Positions 8,678-18,349 of a stretch of 64,000 bases of DNA are shown here, in pieces. Both the position numbers and the translations under genes were made by a program. The notes under the pieces were generated by a model. That model was not told the DNA's origin. It did not search any database and saw only the letters and a program-made list of their open reading frames with translations. Source of the DNA: CAYWPG01 sp964460035 (GTDB lineage Bacteria; Pseudomonadota; Gammaproteobacteria; Nitrococcales; AK92); contig CAYWPG010000002.1 of assembly GCA_964460035.1 (NCBI GenBank), forward strand, positions 99,621 to 163,620. The letters are read 5' to 3'. Position 1 is the stretch's first letter. Every line of letters begins with the position of its first letter.

Positions 8678-10258
8678 TCAAGCGCCGCCCTGGTCTTCCC
8701 GGCCCAGCCACTCCACTCGGTACAGATCCAGCCGGCGGTCCTGGAAGTTGCGCACCGAGCCCGCATGCCGGATCTCGGTGAGCTTATCCAGATCCACGTC
8801 CACGATCAGGGTCATTTCGGTGTTCGGAGTGCTTTCGGCCATGATGGCGTCGTGCGGGAAAGCGAAGTCCGACGGCGAAAACACGGCCGACTGCGAGTAC
8901 TGGATGTCGATGTTCTCCACGTTCGGCAGGTTGCCCACGCTGCCGGTGATGGCCACGTAGCACTCGTTCTCGATCGCGCGCGCCTGCGCACAGCGCCGTA
9001 CTCGCAGATAACCGGTCTTGGTGTCCACCCAGTACGGCACGAACAGGATCTGCATGCCCTGCTCGGCCAGGATGCGCGGCAGCTCGGGAAACTCCACGTC
9101 GTAACAAATCAGAATGCCGATCTTGCCTACGTCGGTGTCGAACGCCTTCAGCCGGTTGCCGCCGTTCACGCCCCAGTAGCTGCGCTCATCGGGCGTGACA
9201 TGCAGCTTATGCTGATAATCTATGGTGCCGTCGCGGCGGCACAGGTATGAGACGTTGGAGAGGCGCTGCTGTTCTTCATCGTACACGGGCATGCTGCCGG
9301 CAATGATGTTGATGTTGTAGCTCACCGCCAAGCGCGACATGGCCTCGGTGATTTCCTCGGTGTATTGCGCCAGCCCGCGAATGGCCTCAGCCGGATAGTC
9401 CTGGTTGAAATGCGAGAGCAGCGGCGCGTTGAAGAACTCCGGGAACAGTGCGAAGTCCGCCTTGTAACCCGCCAGGGCATCCACGAAGAACTCCGCCTGC
9501 TGCATCAGCTCCTCGAACGACGCTATGCGCCGCATCTGCCACTGCACGGTGCCCAGCCGTACCACCGCCTTACGGCCACCGATCAACGGCCGCTTTTCCT
9601 CGTAGAAAATGTTGTTCCATTGCACCAGCGTCGCGTAGCCGTGGGAGGCTTCGTCGTCGGGGATGTAGTTGCGGATGATCCTCCGCACATGGAAATCGTT
9701 AGAGAGCTGGAAGCTCAGGATGGGGTCGTAGATCTCATTGCGCCGGACCAGCTCGATATACTCCTCGGGCGACATCTCGTCGGCGTACTTGCTGTAGCCG
9801 GGAATGCGCCCGCCGGCGACGATGGCACGCAGATTCAAGCGCCGGCACAGCTCCTTGCGCGCATCGTACAAGCGCCGCCCCAAACGCATGTGCCTGTATT
9901 CCGGATCGACGAAAACATCCACCCCGTAGAGCACGTCCCCGTTCGGGTCGTGAGTGGTCAGGAAGCCGTCGCCGGTAATGCGCGCGTAAGTATGCTGATC
10001 GCCGAAGCGGTTGTAATCGACGATTAAGGTAATCGCCGCAGCCACCAGGCGGCCATTGTCCTCGATACAGATCTGCCCTTCCGGAAAGCGGTTGATCTGA
10101 GCCGCCAGCTGCTCGCGCGACCAGGCGCCGCCCATATTCGGGTAGACCTGGTCCATAATCCGCTTGATGTCGGGATAATCCGACAGACGAGTGTTTCGCA
10201 GTTTGAGGTGGTGTTCCTCAAGTTCGCTGCCATCTATCGGAATGTCGTCCTCGATCAT
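8678..10258 (-). CDS. GNAT acetyltransferase / carbon-nitrogen hydrolase fusion protein
   Basis: 526 residues from the ATG at 10258 (a longer start at 10387 adds a low-similarity arginine-rich stretch). The N-terminal 200 residues look like a GNAT fold, with VFVDPEYRHMRLGRRLYDA as the acetyl-CoA pyrophosphate loop near 116-133. From about 230 a nitrilase-superfamily domain carries the full triad: E274 (LFPEFF), K351 (YQHKLHV) and C385 (ILICYDVEFPE). The hydrolase should act on an amide or nitrile C-N bond and the GNAT part should acylate an amine. The shared substrate is unknown. The fusion is an established family without a settled role. Confidence 0.85.
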   Translation of the reverse strand: MIEDDIPIDGSELEEHHLKLRNTRLSDYPDIKRIMDQVYPNMGGAWSREQLAAQINRFPEGQICIEDNGRLVAAAITLIVDYNRFGDQHTYARITGDGFLTTHDPNGDVLYGVDVFVDPEYRHMRLGRRLYDARKELCRRLNLRAIVAGGRIPGYSKYADEMSPEEYIELVRRNEIYDPILSFQLSNDFHVRRIIRNYIPDDEASHGYATLVQWNNIFYEEKRPLIGGRKAVVRLGTVQWQMRRIASFEELMQQAEFFVDALAGYKADFALFPEFFNAPLLSHFNQDYPAEAIRGLAQYTEEITEAMSRLAVSYNINIIAGSMPVYDEEQQRLSNVSYLCRRDGTIDYQHKLHVTPDERSYWGVNGGNRLKAFDTDVGKIGILICYDVEFPELPRILAEQGMQILFVPYWVDTKTGYLRVRRCAQARAIENECYVAITGSVGNLPNVENIDIQYSQSAVFSPSDFAFPHDAIMAESTPNTEMTLIVDVDLDKLTEIRHAGSVRNFQDRRLDLYRVEWLGREDQGGA

Positions 10259-10653
10259 CTCGTATTGCCATCGCTGGAATGAGGTACGGGCGTCTGGGTA
10301 TTGGCTGGGTGGCCTTGACCTGCCGCATGCCCGGGCGGTGCGGCCCGCTTTATCGGAATAAGTTGCGCGAAACTCCCCGAGTTTCAATCGCTGTGCGGCA
10401 CCCTATCTACAGCTCCAGGCGCGGCAGCGCCATGCCGCGCAAAGGACGGCGGCGTGACCAACCGCCATCGCGTATCGGCAAATTGGGGACGAGATGGGGG
10501 TGCAAACAGTGCGGTAACGCTGCGGGCTCGTGCCGCCTACGGTAGCATTGCGAGAGCTGAGGAACTTCGGCACGGACGCCGGCCTGACCCGCCCGGTGCC
10601 CGTTTCCACCGCGCTCGGCCCGCGCACCTTTGTCATGTCAGGAAACGACCGGA
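10259..10653. other. Divergent intergenic region before tamA (395 nt)
   Basis: Non-coding apart from possible N-terminal extensions of the flanking genes. It must hold promoters for the GNAT-nitrilase gene (minus) and tamA (plus). I see no convincing -35/-10 pair, riboswitch or repeat. Confidence 0.4.
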
Positions 10654-12387
10654 ATGCAGCTGCTGTTATCCCGCGGCCTCAAAACCCTTCTGGTATGCGC
10701 CGCTTGTGTTTACGCGCTGCCCGCGCAAGCGGCAGTGCGTCTGGTCGTGGAAGGCGTGAGCGGGCCGTTGGCGGACAATGTGCGCGCTCACATCGGGGCG
10801 CCGCCGGACAGAGGCGCCCTGCGCTTTTTCCAGAGCCAGGCCCAGCAGGATGCGCTGCGGGCCTTGGAAGCATTGGGCTACTACAATGCCGATGTGCAAG
10901 TCGCGCGCGAACCGGACGGCGACGACACCATCGTGTACGTGCGCATCGATCCGGGGCCGAGAGTGCGAATCGCAGAGGTCGATATCCGCTTCAGCGGCGA
11001 CGCCGCCAAGGACCGAGCCTTCGATGAGCTGCGCGCGCGGCTGCCGCTGAACGTAGGCGCCGGACTCGATCACGGCGAGTACGAGACCAGCAAGCGGGCC
11101 ATCCAAAGCATGGCGCTGCGGCGCGGTTACTTCGACGGCCGCTTTGTCCAACAGCGCATCGCCGTCGATGCTGTGGACAACCTGGCGCGCATTACCTTGC
11201 ACTTCGACAGCGGTCAACGCTACCGCATGGGCGAGGTCAGCTTCTCGCCGGTTCACTTCACCGACGATCTGCTTGCCCGGATGGTGCCGTTCGACGAAGG
11301 CGATCCTTACGACGCGGACCTGATCGGGCAACTCAACCGGAACCTGCTCGACAGCCGTTATTTCTCCGAGGTACGCGTGCTGCCGCAGCAAGATCGCGCC
11401 GTGCAACGGCATGTGCCGGTGGATGTCGAACTGACCGAGCGCCGGCCCAATCAGGTCGGCATAGGCGCGGGTGCCTCCACCGACACCGGGCCGCGCCTGC
11501 GCCTGAGCTGGGACCGCGCCTGGGTGAACCGTCACGGCCACCGGTTCCGCTCCAATCTGGAACTGGCCGAGGTCCAGCAAAGCCTGGTCGCCGCTTATTC
11601 ATTGCCGCTGGAGAACCCTATTACCGACACCTTGGACTTTCAGGTCGGGTTTCGTATCGAAGAATTCGAAGACGGCGTCGACAGCGAGCGTTTCACCGCG
11701 GCCGTTCAGCGCCAGCAGTATATTGGCGATGCCTGGCGCCGAACTTTCTCTTTCCGCTGGGAACGCGAGCACTTCCCGTTGATCGACGAACGCGGAGAAG
11801 AGCTGCCGACGAACATCACCTCCGAGCTCTTCCTGCCCGGGATGGGCTGGAGCCGCACCCGCAGCCGCGGCGGAATCGACCCTTACTGGGGCGACCGCCA
11901 GCTCTACAACATCGAGGCGACTCACCCGCTGCTGGGATCGAACATTGCTCTGGCCAGAGGGCGTGCCGGCTTTAGGCTGCTGCGCACCTATTTCGAAAGA
12001 CACCGAATTCTGCTGCGCGCCGATGGCGGCGCGCTGTACGCCGAGGAATTCACCCAGGTGCCGCCGTCGCTGCGCTTTCTCGCGGGCGGCGACCAGAGCG
12101 TGCGCGGCTTCGCCTACCAAAGCCTGGGCCCCGGCCGTTACCTGCTCACCGGCAGCCTCGAGTACGCCTACGAGTTCCGGCCGAAGTGGCGCCTGGCCAC
12201 CTTCGTCGATGCCGGAAACGCCTGGCGGCATCTGCGCGAAGACATGTGGGACGACTTGGCGGTAGGCGCCGGCTTCGGCATCCAGTGGGTATCGCCGGTG
12301 GGGCCGATACGGTTCGATTTCGCGTGGGCCGTCAGCGAGGACCCGCCGCCGTTCCGCCTGCATTTCTCGCTGGGCACGCAGCTATGA
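10654..12387 (+). CDS. tamA: Translocation and assembly module outer-membrane subunit TamA
   Basis: 577 residues from the ATG at 10654, preceded by AGGAAACGACCGG; the first in-frame start at 10630 is less likely. A signal peptide (LLLSRGLKTLLVCAACVYALPAQA) ends near residue 27. POTRA-type domains cover about 28-250 and an Omp85/BamA-like beta-barrel follows, with the late RFLAGGDQSVRGF motif typical of the Omp85 L6 loop and a C-terminal strand ending in L. TamA in the outer membrane works with inner-membrane TamB in inserting some outer-membrane proteins and in envelope lipid homeostasis. Its stop overlaps the tamB start (ATGA). Confidence 0.95.
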   Translation: MQLLLSRGLKTLLVCAACVYALPAQAAVRLVVEGVSGPLADNVRAHIGAPPDRGALRFFQSQAQQDALRALEALGYYNADVQVAREPDGDDTIVYVRIDPGPRVRIAEVDIRFSGDAAKDRAFDELRARLPLNVGAGLDHGEYETSKRAIQSMALRRGYFDGRFVQQRIAVDAVDNLARITLHFDSGQRYRMGEVSFSPVHFTDDLLARMVPFDEGDPYDADLIGQLNRNLLDSRYFSEVRVLPQQDRAVQRHVPVDVELTERRPNQVGIGAGASTDTGPRLRLSWDRAWVNRHGHRFRSNLELAEVQQSLVAAYSLPLENPITDTLDFQVGFRIEEFEDGVDSERFTAAVQRQQYIGDAWRRTFSFRWEREHFPLIDERGEELPTNITSELFLPGMGWSRTRSRGGIDPYWGDRQLYNIEATHPLLGSNIALARGRAGFRLLRTYFERHRILLRADGGALYAEEFTQVPPSLRFLAGGDQSVRGFAYQSLGPGRYLLTGSLEYAYEFRPKWRLATFVDAGNAWRHLREDMWDDLAVGAGFGIQWVSPVGPIRFDFAWAVSEDPPPFRLHFSLGTQL

Positions 12388-15300
12388 CACCGCGCGTCAT
12401 ACTGCGTCGAACCTTGGTCCTGCTGTTCGGGCTGCTGGCAAGCCTGAGCATAGCGGCGCTGCTGCTGGTGGGCTGGCTGCTCACCACCACCTCGGGCGCG
12501 CAATGGGTGGCCAGCGCAGCGCAGGATTGGGAGCCGCGGCTGCGCCTGCAGGTCGACAGCGGCTCGTTGTGGGCGGGGCTCGGTGTCAGCGCCTTTGCCT
12601 GGCGCGACCGGAACGTCGAGGTGACCATCGAGCGTCTGCAGGCGCGCTGGACCTTGCCCTGCCTGCTGCGGCGGCAGGTATGCCTGGACAGCGTGCGCGC
12701 TCAGCGAGTGTACGTCGCTGCCCGCCGCGGTGCAGAACCTTCGCCAGAGCCGGTAAAACCGCTGGAGCTACCGGTGGCTATCCGGCTGGATCGGCTCGAA
12801 GTCGCGGAGCTGACCGTGCAGGTCGACGAACTCGACTTGGCGGTGCAACATCTGGAGTTGGACGGACGGCTCAATCAGCGCGGCTTGCGCCTGGGCAACG
12901 TCCGCCTGCGCGGCATGGATCTCGGCCTGCCGCCGCCCTCCGCGGAGACGGCGCCGCCAGCGGACGCGGCACAGCCTATAGAACTGCCCACCGTAGAGCT
13001 GCCGCTTGCAGTACGAATCCGCGCCCTGCGTCTGGAAAACGGCCGGGTGCGCCGCGGCGAAGACGAGTGGCGACTGCAAAGCCTGGCACTGTCCGCCCGC
13101 CTGCGCGGACAACAATTGTCGATCAGGCGTCTGGTCCTAGAGCACCCGCAGCTGCGGGCGCGGGCACGCGGGCAGGTACGCCTCGCGGGCGATTACCCAC
13201 TGTCCTTGGACCTGGAGCTGCACACACCGCAGTTGCTGGGGCAAGGCCCGCTGACAACAACGCTGGCTCTGCGCCAAAGCCTCGCGGCGCTGCAACTGCA
13301 AGCGCGCACCCAGGGTGTGCTGGCCGTGGCGCTGGAGGGCACAGTGCAACCGCTGCAGCCTTCGTTGCCGTTCGCGCTGTACGCATCCTGGCAGCGACAG
13401 GCCTGGCCGCTAGCAGGCGACCCCGCGGTCACTGCCCGCAACGGCAGCGCGGAGTTGCTAGGCGACCTGCAGCACTACCGGCTGAGCGTGCAGACTGCAC
13501 TGGACGGCGAGCGGATTCCCGCCGGCGACTGGTCGTTGCGCGCGCAGGGCGATCTGGCCGGGCTGCTGATCGAACGCTTGGAGGGCGCGATCCTGGACGG
13601 CCGGCTCTTGGCCAGCGGCCGCCTCGCCTGGAAGGAGGGTTTTAGCTGGGATATCCGGCTCGCGCTACGCGGGCTGGATCCTGGCCGACACTGGGAAGAG
13701 TTCCCCGGCCGATTGCATGGCGAGCTAGTCAGCACAGGTGCGATAAGCCACGAGGGTTGGCAGTTGTGGGTGCGCACGACGAACCTGAGCGGGGAACTGC
13801 GCAGTTATCCGCTGACTCTGCAAGCCGAACTCGCCAAGGACGCCGCCGACCGTTGGGATCTGCGCCGGCTGCGCCTAGCCAGCGGAGAGAATCGCATCGA
13901 GCTGCGCGGCACCCTGTCCGATGTCTGGGATCTGGAAGGCCGCTTTCAGCTGCCACAAGCACAGGCATTGCTCCCTGAAGCGGCGGGCTCGGCCCGCGGT
14001 CACTTTCGGCTGGGCGGCGCGCTGGCCAGACCGGATATGGAGTTCACGGCCAGCGCCCGGCATCTGCGCTGGCAAGAGCGTTTGCGCCTGGACGCAGTGC
14101 GGGTGGAAGGCCGCATCGCCGAGCTGGGCGAAGCGCCAAGCCGCCTGCAATGGCGGCTGACCGGGCTGACGGTAGGCGAACAGGTCTTGCCGCGGATCGA
14201 AGGCCGGCTCGAGGGCCGTCTGGAAGAGCATTCGCTCACGCTGGAAACCGAGCTCGAACTGGACCAGGACATCGCCACGCTGGCGCTGCGGGCCGATGGT
14301 TCGCTGGCGGGCAGAGACTGGCGCGGCAGGCTGTTGCAGAGTCGGCTCAGGCTGCCGCAGCAACGCTGGCGGCTACTTGAGGCGGTCCCGTTGCACTGGC
14401 AGGACGCATCCCGGCGTCTGCTGGTAGGCGCCCACTGCTGGGGCTATCGCCGCGCGCGGCTCTGCTTGCAGGAGAATGCCGCGCTGGGCGTCCAGGCAGG
14501 CGCAGCGGCACTGGCGCTGAGCGGCTATCAGGCGGAATGGCTGGCGCGCTGGCTGCCGCCGGGCATTCACTGGACCGGCCCGCTTAGCGGGGAAGCAGCG
14601 GTTGCCTGGGATAGCGAAGGCCCGCGGCTACGGTTGCACGCGAGCAGCAACGAGGGACTGGTGCTGCTCTCGCAGGAGGACCAGCCGGCGCTGCGGCTGT
14701 CCTATCGACAGGTCGCCCTGCGGGCCGAGCTTGCCGATGGCGGGCTGAGGGCGCACCTGGAACTGGCCTCCGAGGCGCTTGGCAATGCGCGCGTAGACGC
14801 CCAGGCCGTGCCGCAAGACGGCGAGTATGGGCTGGCCGGCAACATTGCCGTGGAAGGCTTGCGCGCGGACCTGGCCCAACCTTTCTTCCCGCAGCTGCAA
14901 ACGCTTACCGGGCGAATCAGTGCGTCAGGCGAGCTGGGCGGAACGCTGTCGCGGCCCGAGTTCACCGGTGAGATTCGCTTGCAAGACGGTGCGGTCGCAG
15001 CGCCCGAGCTGCCCATGGAGCTGAGCGATATCGCGCTGCGACTGCGTGTGGCCGGCAACCGCGGCCAGCTGGATGGCAGCTTCCGCAGCGGAACCGGCAC
15101 CGGCGAGCTGGGCGGTGAGCTGGACTGGACGAACCCAGCCGCATGGCTGGCCGACATACGCATAACCGGCGAGCGCCTCCAAGCCGTATATCAGCCCATA
15201 GCGCGCGTACAGCTCAGCCCGGACCTGCGCGTCGCGATCCGGCCCGGCGCCGTTGCCGTCACCGGCACCATCAGCGTGCCCTCGGGCTCCGTGACCTTGC

Positions 15301-16112
15301 ACGCACTCCCGGCGCAAGCGGTACCGGTATCCGACGACGTGGTGATCGTGCGCCGCCCGGAGAACTACCGCCATCCGCTGGAGCAGCAAGCGCCATCGGG
15401 TTCGGCCTGGACTATCACGGCCAACATCCAGGTGAGCCTGGGGGAAGAGGTATCACTGAGCGGTTACGGTGTTCAGGGGCGGCTGACCGGCGCGCTGCGC
15501 ATCCGGCAGGAAGCCCAAGGCGTGCCCGAAGGCTTCGGCGAGATCCGCGTCGAGGACGGCCGTTACGAGGCGTATGGCCAGCGGCTGACGATACGCCAGG
15601 GCCGGTTGACGTTCGCCGGCCCCGTCACCGACCCCAACCTGAACATAGAAGCGGTACGGGTGATCGACGAAGTCACCGCCGGTATCCGCATACTCGGCCA
15701 GCCGGCGGAACCCCGCGCAGAGCTATTCTCCGAGCCGGTCATGCCGCCGGAGGACATACTCTCCTACATTGTCCGCGGTCGCCCGCTGGCCGATGCCGGC
15801 CCCGGCGGCGACGAAGCGCTGGCGCAGGCGATGCTCGCCCTGGGCGCGCTGGGCGGGCAGGAACTGACCGCCGGTATCGCCGAGCAGCTCGGCGTGGAGG
15901 AGTTTGCCCTGGATGTGGCCGGCGAAGGCGAAGGGGCGCAATTCCTGGTCAGCGGCTACATCAACCCCAGGCTGTTCCTTCAGTACGGCGTAGGGGTATT
16001 CGAGCCGACGCAACAGCTGACCGTGCGCTACCGTCTGAGCCGGCGCTTCTACGTAGAAGCGCTGCGCGGAGTGCAGAACGCGCTGGATTTCTTCTACACC
16101 TTCGAGTTCTGA
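12384..16112 (+). CDS. tamB: Translocation and assembly module inner-membrane protein TamB
   Basis: 1242 residues. ATG at 12384 overlaps the tamA stop by 4 nt, so translation is coupled; any longer start would sit inside tamA. The N-terminal signal anchor (about 10-32, LVLLFGLLASLSIAALLLVGWLL) is followed by a very long repetitive beta-strand body and a C-terminal DUF490 domain (GEIRVEDGRYEAYGQRL, then RLTFAGPVTDPNLNIEA). TamB spans the periplasm as a hydrophobic groove between inner membrane and TamA and belongs to the AsmA/TamB bridge-like lipid-transfer superfamily. It converges with metY. Confidence 0.95.
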   Translation: MTPRVILRRTLVLLFGLLASLSIAALLLVGWLLTTTSGAQWVASAAQDWEPRLRLQVDSGSLWAGLGVSAFAWRDRNVEVTIERLQARWTLPCLLRRQVCLDSVRAQRVYVAARRGAEPSPEPVKPLELPVAIRLDRLEVAELTVQVDELDLAVQHLELDGRLNQRGLRLGNVRLRGMDLGLPPPSAETAPPADAAQPIELPTVELPLAVRIRALRLENGRVRRGEDEWRLQSLALSARLRGQQLSIRRLVLEHPQLRARARGQVRLAGDYPLSLDLELHTPQLLGQGPLTTTLALRQSLAALQLQARTQGVLAVALEGTVQPLQPSLPFALYASWQRQAWPLAGDPAVTARNGSAELLGDLQHYRLSVQTALDGERIPAGDWSLRAQGDLAGLLIERLEGAILDGRLLASGRLAWKEGFSWDIRLALRGLDPGRHWEEFPGRLHGELVSTGAISHEGWQLWVRTTNLSGELRSYPLTLQAELAKDAADRWDLRRLRLASGENRIELRGTLSDVWDLEGRFQLPQAQALLPEAAGSARGHFRLGGALARPDMEFTASARHLRWQERLRLDAVRVEGRIAELGEAPSRLQWRLTGLTVGEQVLPRIEGRLEGRLEEHSLTLETELELDQDIATLALRADGSLAGRDWRGRLLQSRLRLPQQRWRLLEAVPLHWQDASRRLLVGAHCWGYRRARLCLQENAALGVQAGAAALALSGYQAEWLARWLPPGIHWTGPLSGEAAVAWDSEGPRLRLHASSNEGLVLLSQEDQPALRLSYRQVALRAELADGGLRAHLELASEALGNARVDAQAVPQDGEYGLAGNIAVEGLRADLAQPFFPQLQTLTGRISASGELGGTLSRPEFTGEIRLQDGAVAAPELPMELSDIALRLRVAGNRGQLDGSFRSGTGTGELGGELDWTNPAAWLADIRITGERLQAVYQPIARVQLSPDLRVAIRPGAVAVTGTISVPSGSVTLHALPAQAVPVSDDVVIVRRPENYRHPLEQQAPSGSAWTITANIQVSLGEEVSLSGYGVQGRLTGALRIRQEAQGVPEGFGEIRVEDGRYEAYGQRLTIRQGRLTFAGPVTDPNLNIEAVRVIDEVTAGIRILGQPAEPRAELFSEPVMPPEDILSYIVRGRPLADAGPGGDEALAQAMLALGALGGQELTAGIAEQLGVEEFALDVAGEGEGAQFLVSGYINPRLFLQYGVGVFEPTQQLTVRYRLSRRFYVEALRGVQNALDFFYTFEF

Positions 16113-16116
16113 GCAA

Positions 16117-16141
16117 GCGCAGCCCCTACGCCGGGCTGCGC
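16117..16141. terminator. Hairpin between convergent tamB and metY
   Basis: A 9-bp perfect stem (GCGCAGCCC / GGGCTGCGC) around a 7-nt loop sits 4 nt after the tamB stop and 7 nt before the metY stop on the other strand. There is no T-run on either side, so termination may be weak or factor-assisted. Confidence 0.45.
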
Positions 16142-16148
16142 CGCACGC

Positions 16149-17435
16149 TCAAACCCGGGCCTTCGCCAAGGCCTGGTCTATGTCCCAGAGAATATCGTCG
16201 ATGCTCTCCAAGCCCACCGAAATTCGAATCATGTCCGGCCCCACGCCGGCTTTCTCCAGGTCCTCTTCCGAGAGCTGCCTATGCGTGGTAGAGGCAGGAT
16301 GAATCACCAGCGTCTTGGCATCGCCGATGTTGGCAAGGTGGCTGAGAAACTGTACGCCTTCGATGAACTTGACGCCGGCCTCCATACCGCCCTTGATTCC
16401 GAAGCTCAGTACTGCGCCGGCGCCGCGCGGCAGGTACTTCTTGGCCAGCTCATGGTAAGGGCTGTCCGGCAGGCCCGCGAAGCGCACCCAGCTGACCTGT
16501 GGATGCGCGGCCAGGAACTCGGCCACTTTGAGCGCGTTCTCGCAGTGGCGTTCCATGCGCAGCGGCAGCGTCTCCAAGCCTTGCAGAAACAGGAAAGCGC
16601 TGTCGGGCGCCAGGGTCGGCCCCATGGTTCGCAGCGTTTCCACCCGGGCTTTCATGGTGAAGGCGAAGTCGCCGAACGTCTCGTAAAAGCGTACGCCGTG
16701 GTACCCCTCGGAAGGCTCCGTCATGCCCGGGAAGTTGCCGTTGTCGTAAGGGAACTTGCCGGATTCCACGATCACGCCGCCCAGCGCCGTGCCGTGTCCG
16801 CAAATGAATTTGGTGGCCGAGTGCACCACGATATCGGCACCGTGGCGGATGGGCTGGCACAGATAGGGGCTGGCCATCGTGTTGTCGATCACCAGCGGCA
16901 GGCCCGCCTCGTGGGCGATCGCCGCCAGCGCCTCGATGTCGACGACGTTGCCCATGGGATTGCCTATCGTCTCTGCGTACAGCAGCTTGGTCTTGGGCGT
17001 AATGGCGCGACGGAAATTCTCCGGGTCGTCCGGATCGACGAAATGCGCCCTGATGCCCAGCCGCCGCAAGGTGACGTTGAGCTGGCTGTAGGTCCCGCCG
17101 TAAAGCGTGCGAGCGGCGACCAGCTCGTCGCCGCTTTCGAGCAGCGTCAGCAACGCCGTGATCTGCGCGGCCATGCCCGAGGCCACGGCGAGCGCCGCCC
17201 GCCCGCCCTCCAGGGCGGCCATGCGCTCCTCGAACACAGCGTTGGTCGGATTCATCATCCGGCTGTAGATGTTGCCGAAAGTCTGCAGGTTGAACAGGCT
17301 GGCGGCGTGGTCGGTGCTGTCGAACACATACGAGGCGGTGCGGTAGATCGGCACTGCCCGGCTGCCGGTCGCCGGGTCCGGCAATTGGCCCGCATGCAGG
17401 CATAGGGTCTCGAAACCGAATTCTCTGTCAGCCAT
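16149..17435 (-). CDS. metY: O-acetylhomoserine sulfhydrylase (MetY-type PLP enzyme)
   Basis: 428 residues of the Cys/Met-metabolism PLP family. The PLP-binding lysine is K209 in VVHSATKFICGHGT, with IYSRMMNPTNAVFEER near 57-71 and DNTMASPYLCQPIRHGAD near 184-201. The length and the insertion around GGVIVESGKFPYDNGNFPG are typical of O-acetylhomoserine aminocarboxypropyltransferase, which makes homocysteine from O-acetylhomoserine and sulfide in methionine synthesis. It lies 37 nt downstream of the CoA-binding protein gene on the same strand and is probably co-transcribed with it. Confidence 0.92.
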   Translation of the reverse strand: MADREFGFETLCLHAGQLPDPATGSRAVPIYRTASYVFDSTDHAASLFNLQTFGNIYSRMMNPTNAVFEERMAALEGGRAALAVASGMAAQITALLTLLESGDELVAARTLYGGTYSQLNVTLRRLGIRAHFVDPDDPENFRRAITPKTKLLYAETIGNPMGNVVDIEALAAIAHEAGLPLVIDNTMASPYLCQPIRHGADIVVHSATKFICGHGTALGGVIVESGKFPYDNGNFPGMTEPSEGYHGVRFYETFGDFAFTMKARVETLRTMGPTLAPDSAFLFLQGLETLPLRMERHCENALKVAEFLAAHPQVSWVRFAGLPDSPYHELAKKYLPRGAGAVLSFGIKGGMEAGVKFIEGVQFLSHLANIGDAKTLVIHPASTTHRQLSEEDLEKAGVGPDMIRISVGLESIDDILWDIDQALAKARV

Positions 17436-17472
17436 CTCTAGTCGATCCTGTAAGAGTGCGTGCGGTGCCCGA

Positions 17473-17943
17473 TCAGTAGGGGAGCGTTCGCGGCCGCTTG
17501 GAAGAAATCACTTTGGTGTTGACGCCTACGAAGTTCAGCCCACCGAAAAGGCGCGCGTACTCGATCTTCATGCAGCGATCCATGACCACCTCCAGCCCAG
17601 CCTCTCGGGCACGTGCAGCGGCCTGTTCGTTGATCACGCCCAGCTGCATCCACACCACCTTGGCGCCTATGGCGATGGCCTGCTCCACCAGCGGCGGCAC
17701 ATCCTCGGCCTTGCGGAAGATGTCCACTACGTCCACCGGGCCGGGGATCTGGTCCAGACTGGGGTAACAGCGCCGCCCCAGCACCTCGTCGTAGGCGGGG
17801 TTGACCGGCACCACATCGTAACCGTGATCGATCAGATACTTGGCGGCGAAATAACTGGGCCGATACCAGTTCGCCGACAAACCGACGACCGCAATACGCC
17901 GGTAATCCTTGAGAATGCGTCTGAGGGTTTCGATATCTTCCAA
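17473..17943 (-). CDS. CoA-binding domain protein (YccU-like)
   Basis: 156 residues from a TTG at 17943, which has GGAG 8 nt upstream and gives the family-like start LEDIETLRRILKDYRRIAVVGLSA. No ATG lies near the domain start; the open frame further upstream runs antisense to the PA2779-type gene and looks non-coding. It is a lone Rossmann-type CoA-binding domain: nucleotide-binding loop VVGLSANWYRPSY, then VPVNPAYDEVLGRRCYPSL and VDVVDIFRKAEDVP. This is a succinyl-CoA-synthetase-like CoA fold without the catalytic partner domain. Function is unassigned. It lies just upstream of metY. Confidence 0.82.
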   Translation of the reverse strand: MEDIETLRRILKDYRRIAVVGLSANWYRPSYFAAKYLIDHGYDVVPVNPAYDEVLGRRCYPSLDQIPGPVDVVDIFRKAEDVPPLVEQAIAIGAKVVWMQLGVINEQAAARAREAGLEVVMDRCMKIEYARLFGGLNFVGVNTKVISSKRPRTLPY

Positions 17944-18349
17944 ACCGGCGTCTCCGTAATCAGGGAGCCTGAAAGGGGGATTAAGCCGCGCTGCCGGTCG
18001 GACGCTGTCAGCCTCCGACCGACACGCACTGCCGAGAGCGGACACGCCAACGCTGGTTGTGCCCGCCCGCGCTCGCATCCGCGCATAATCGCCTGCAAGC
18101 GGTGTTCCGACAAGGCCGGCCAGAGCGCATTTTAGGCAATTCGCCGAGCCTTTTGCCCCGCTGCGCGCCGCCCGGAGTTTGCAGTAGCGTGCCCCCGCGC
18201 GCAATACCGGAACGCGGGGCTTCCCCGGCAGTATAAGGCAGCCATACCGGCTGCGGCACTTCGCGATCGGGCCTATATATACTTGACGGAAAAGCTGCGG
18301 CACTCTTATCTCTGACCACTGCAACTTGCCAATTAACCAGGAGAATCGA
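17944..18349. other. Divergent intergenic region between CoA-binding gene and PA2779-type gene (406 nt)
   Basis: Non-coding. It contains the plus-strand promoter listed at 18283-18311. No repeat or RNA gene is evident, and the reading frames across it look like chance GC-rich frames. Confidence 0.45.
18283..18311 (+). promoter_or_regulatory. Sigma-70-like promoter for the PA2779/PA2778 pair
   Basis: -35 TTGACG (18283-18288), a 17-nt spacer and a weak -10 TTATCT (18306-18311; TATCTC one base further is an alternative) lie 38 nt upstream of the ATG at 18350, just after an AT-rich TATATATA tract. Confidence 0.5.

Noticed and set aside
7360..8766. A 468-codon open frame antisense to serB
   Set aside because: It covers all of serB, which has full catalytic motifs; the antisense product is a shadow.
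17436..17472. SAM or SAH riboswitch before metY
   Set aside because: Only 37 nt separate metY from the upstream gene, too short for a riboswitch; none seen before the CoA-binding gene.
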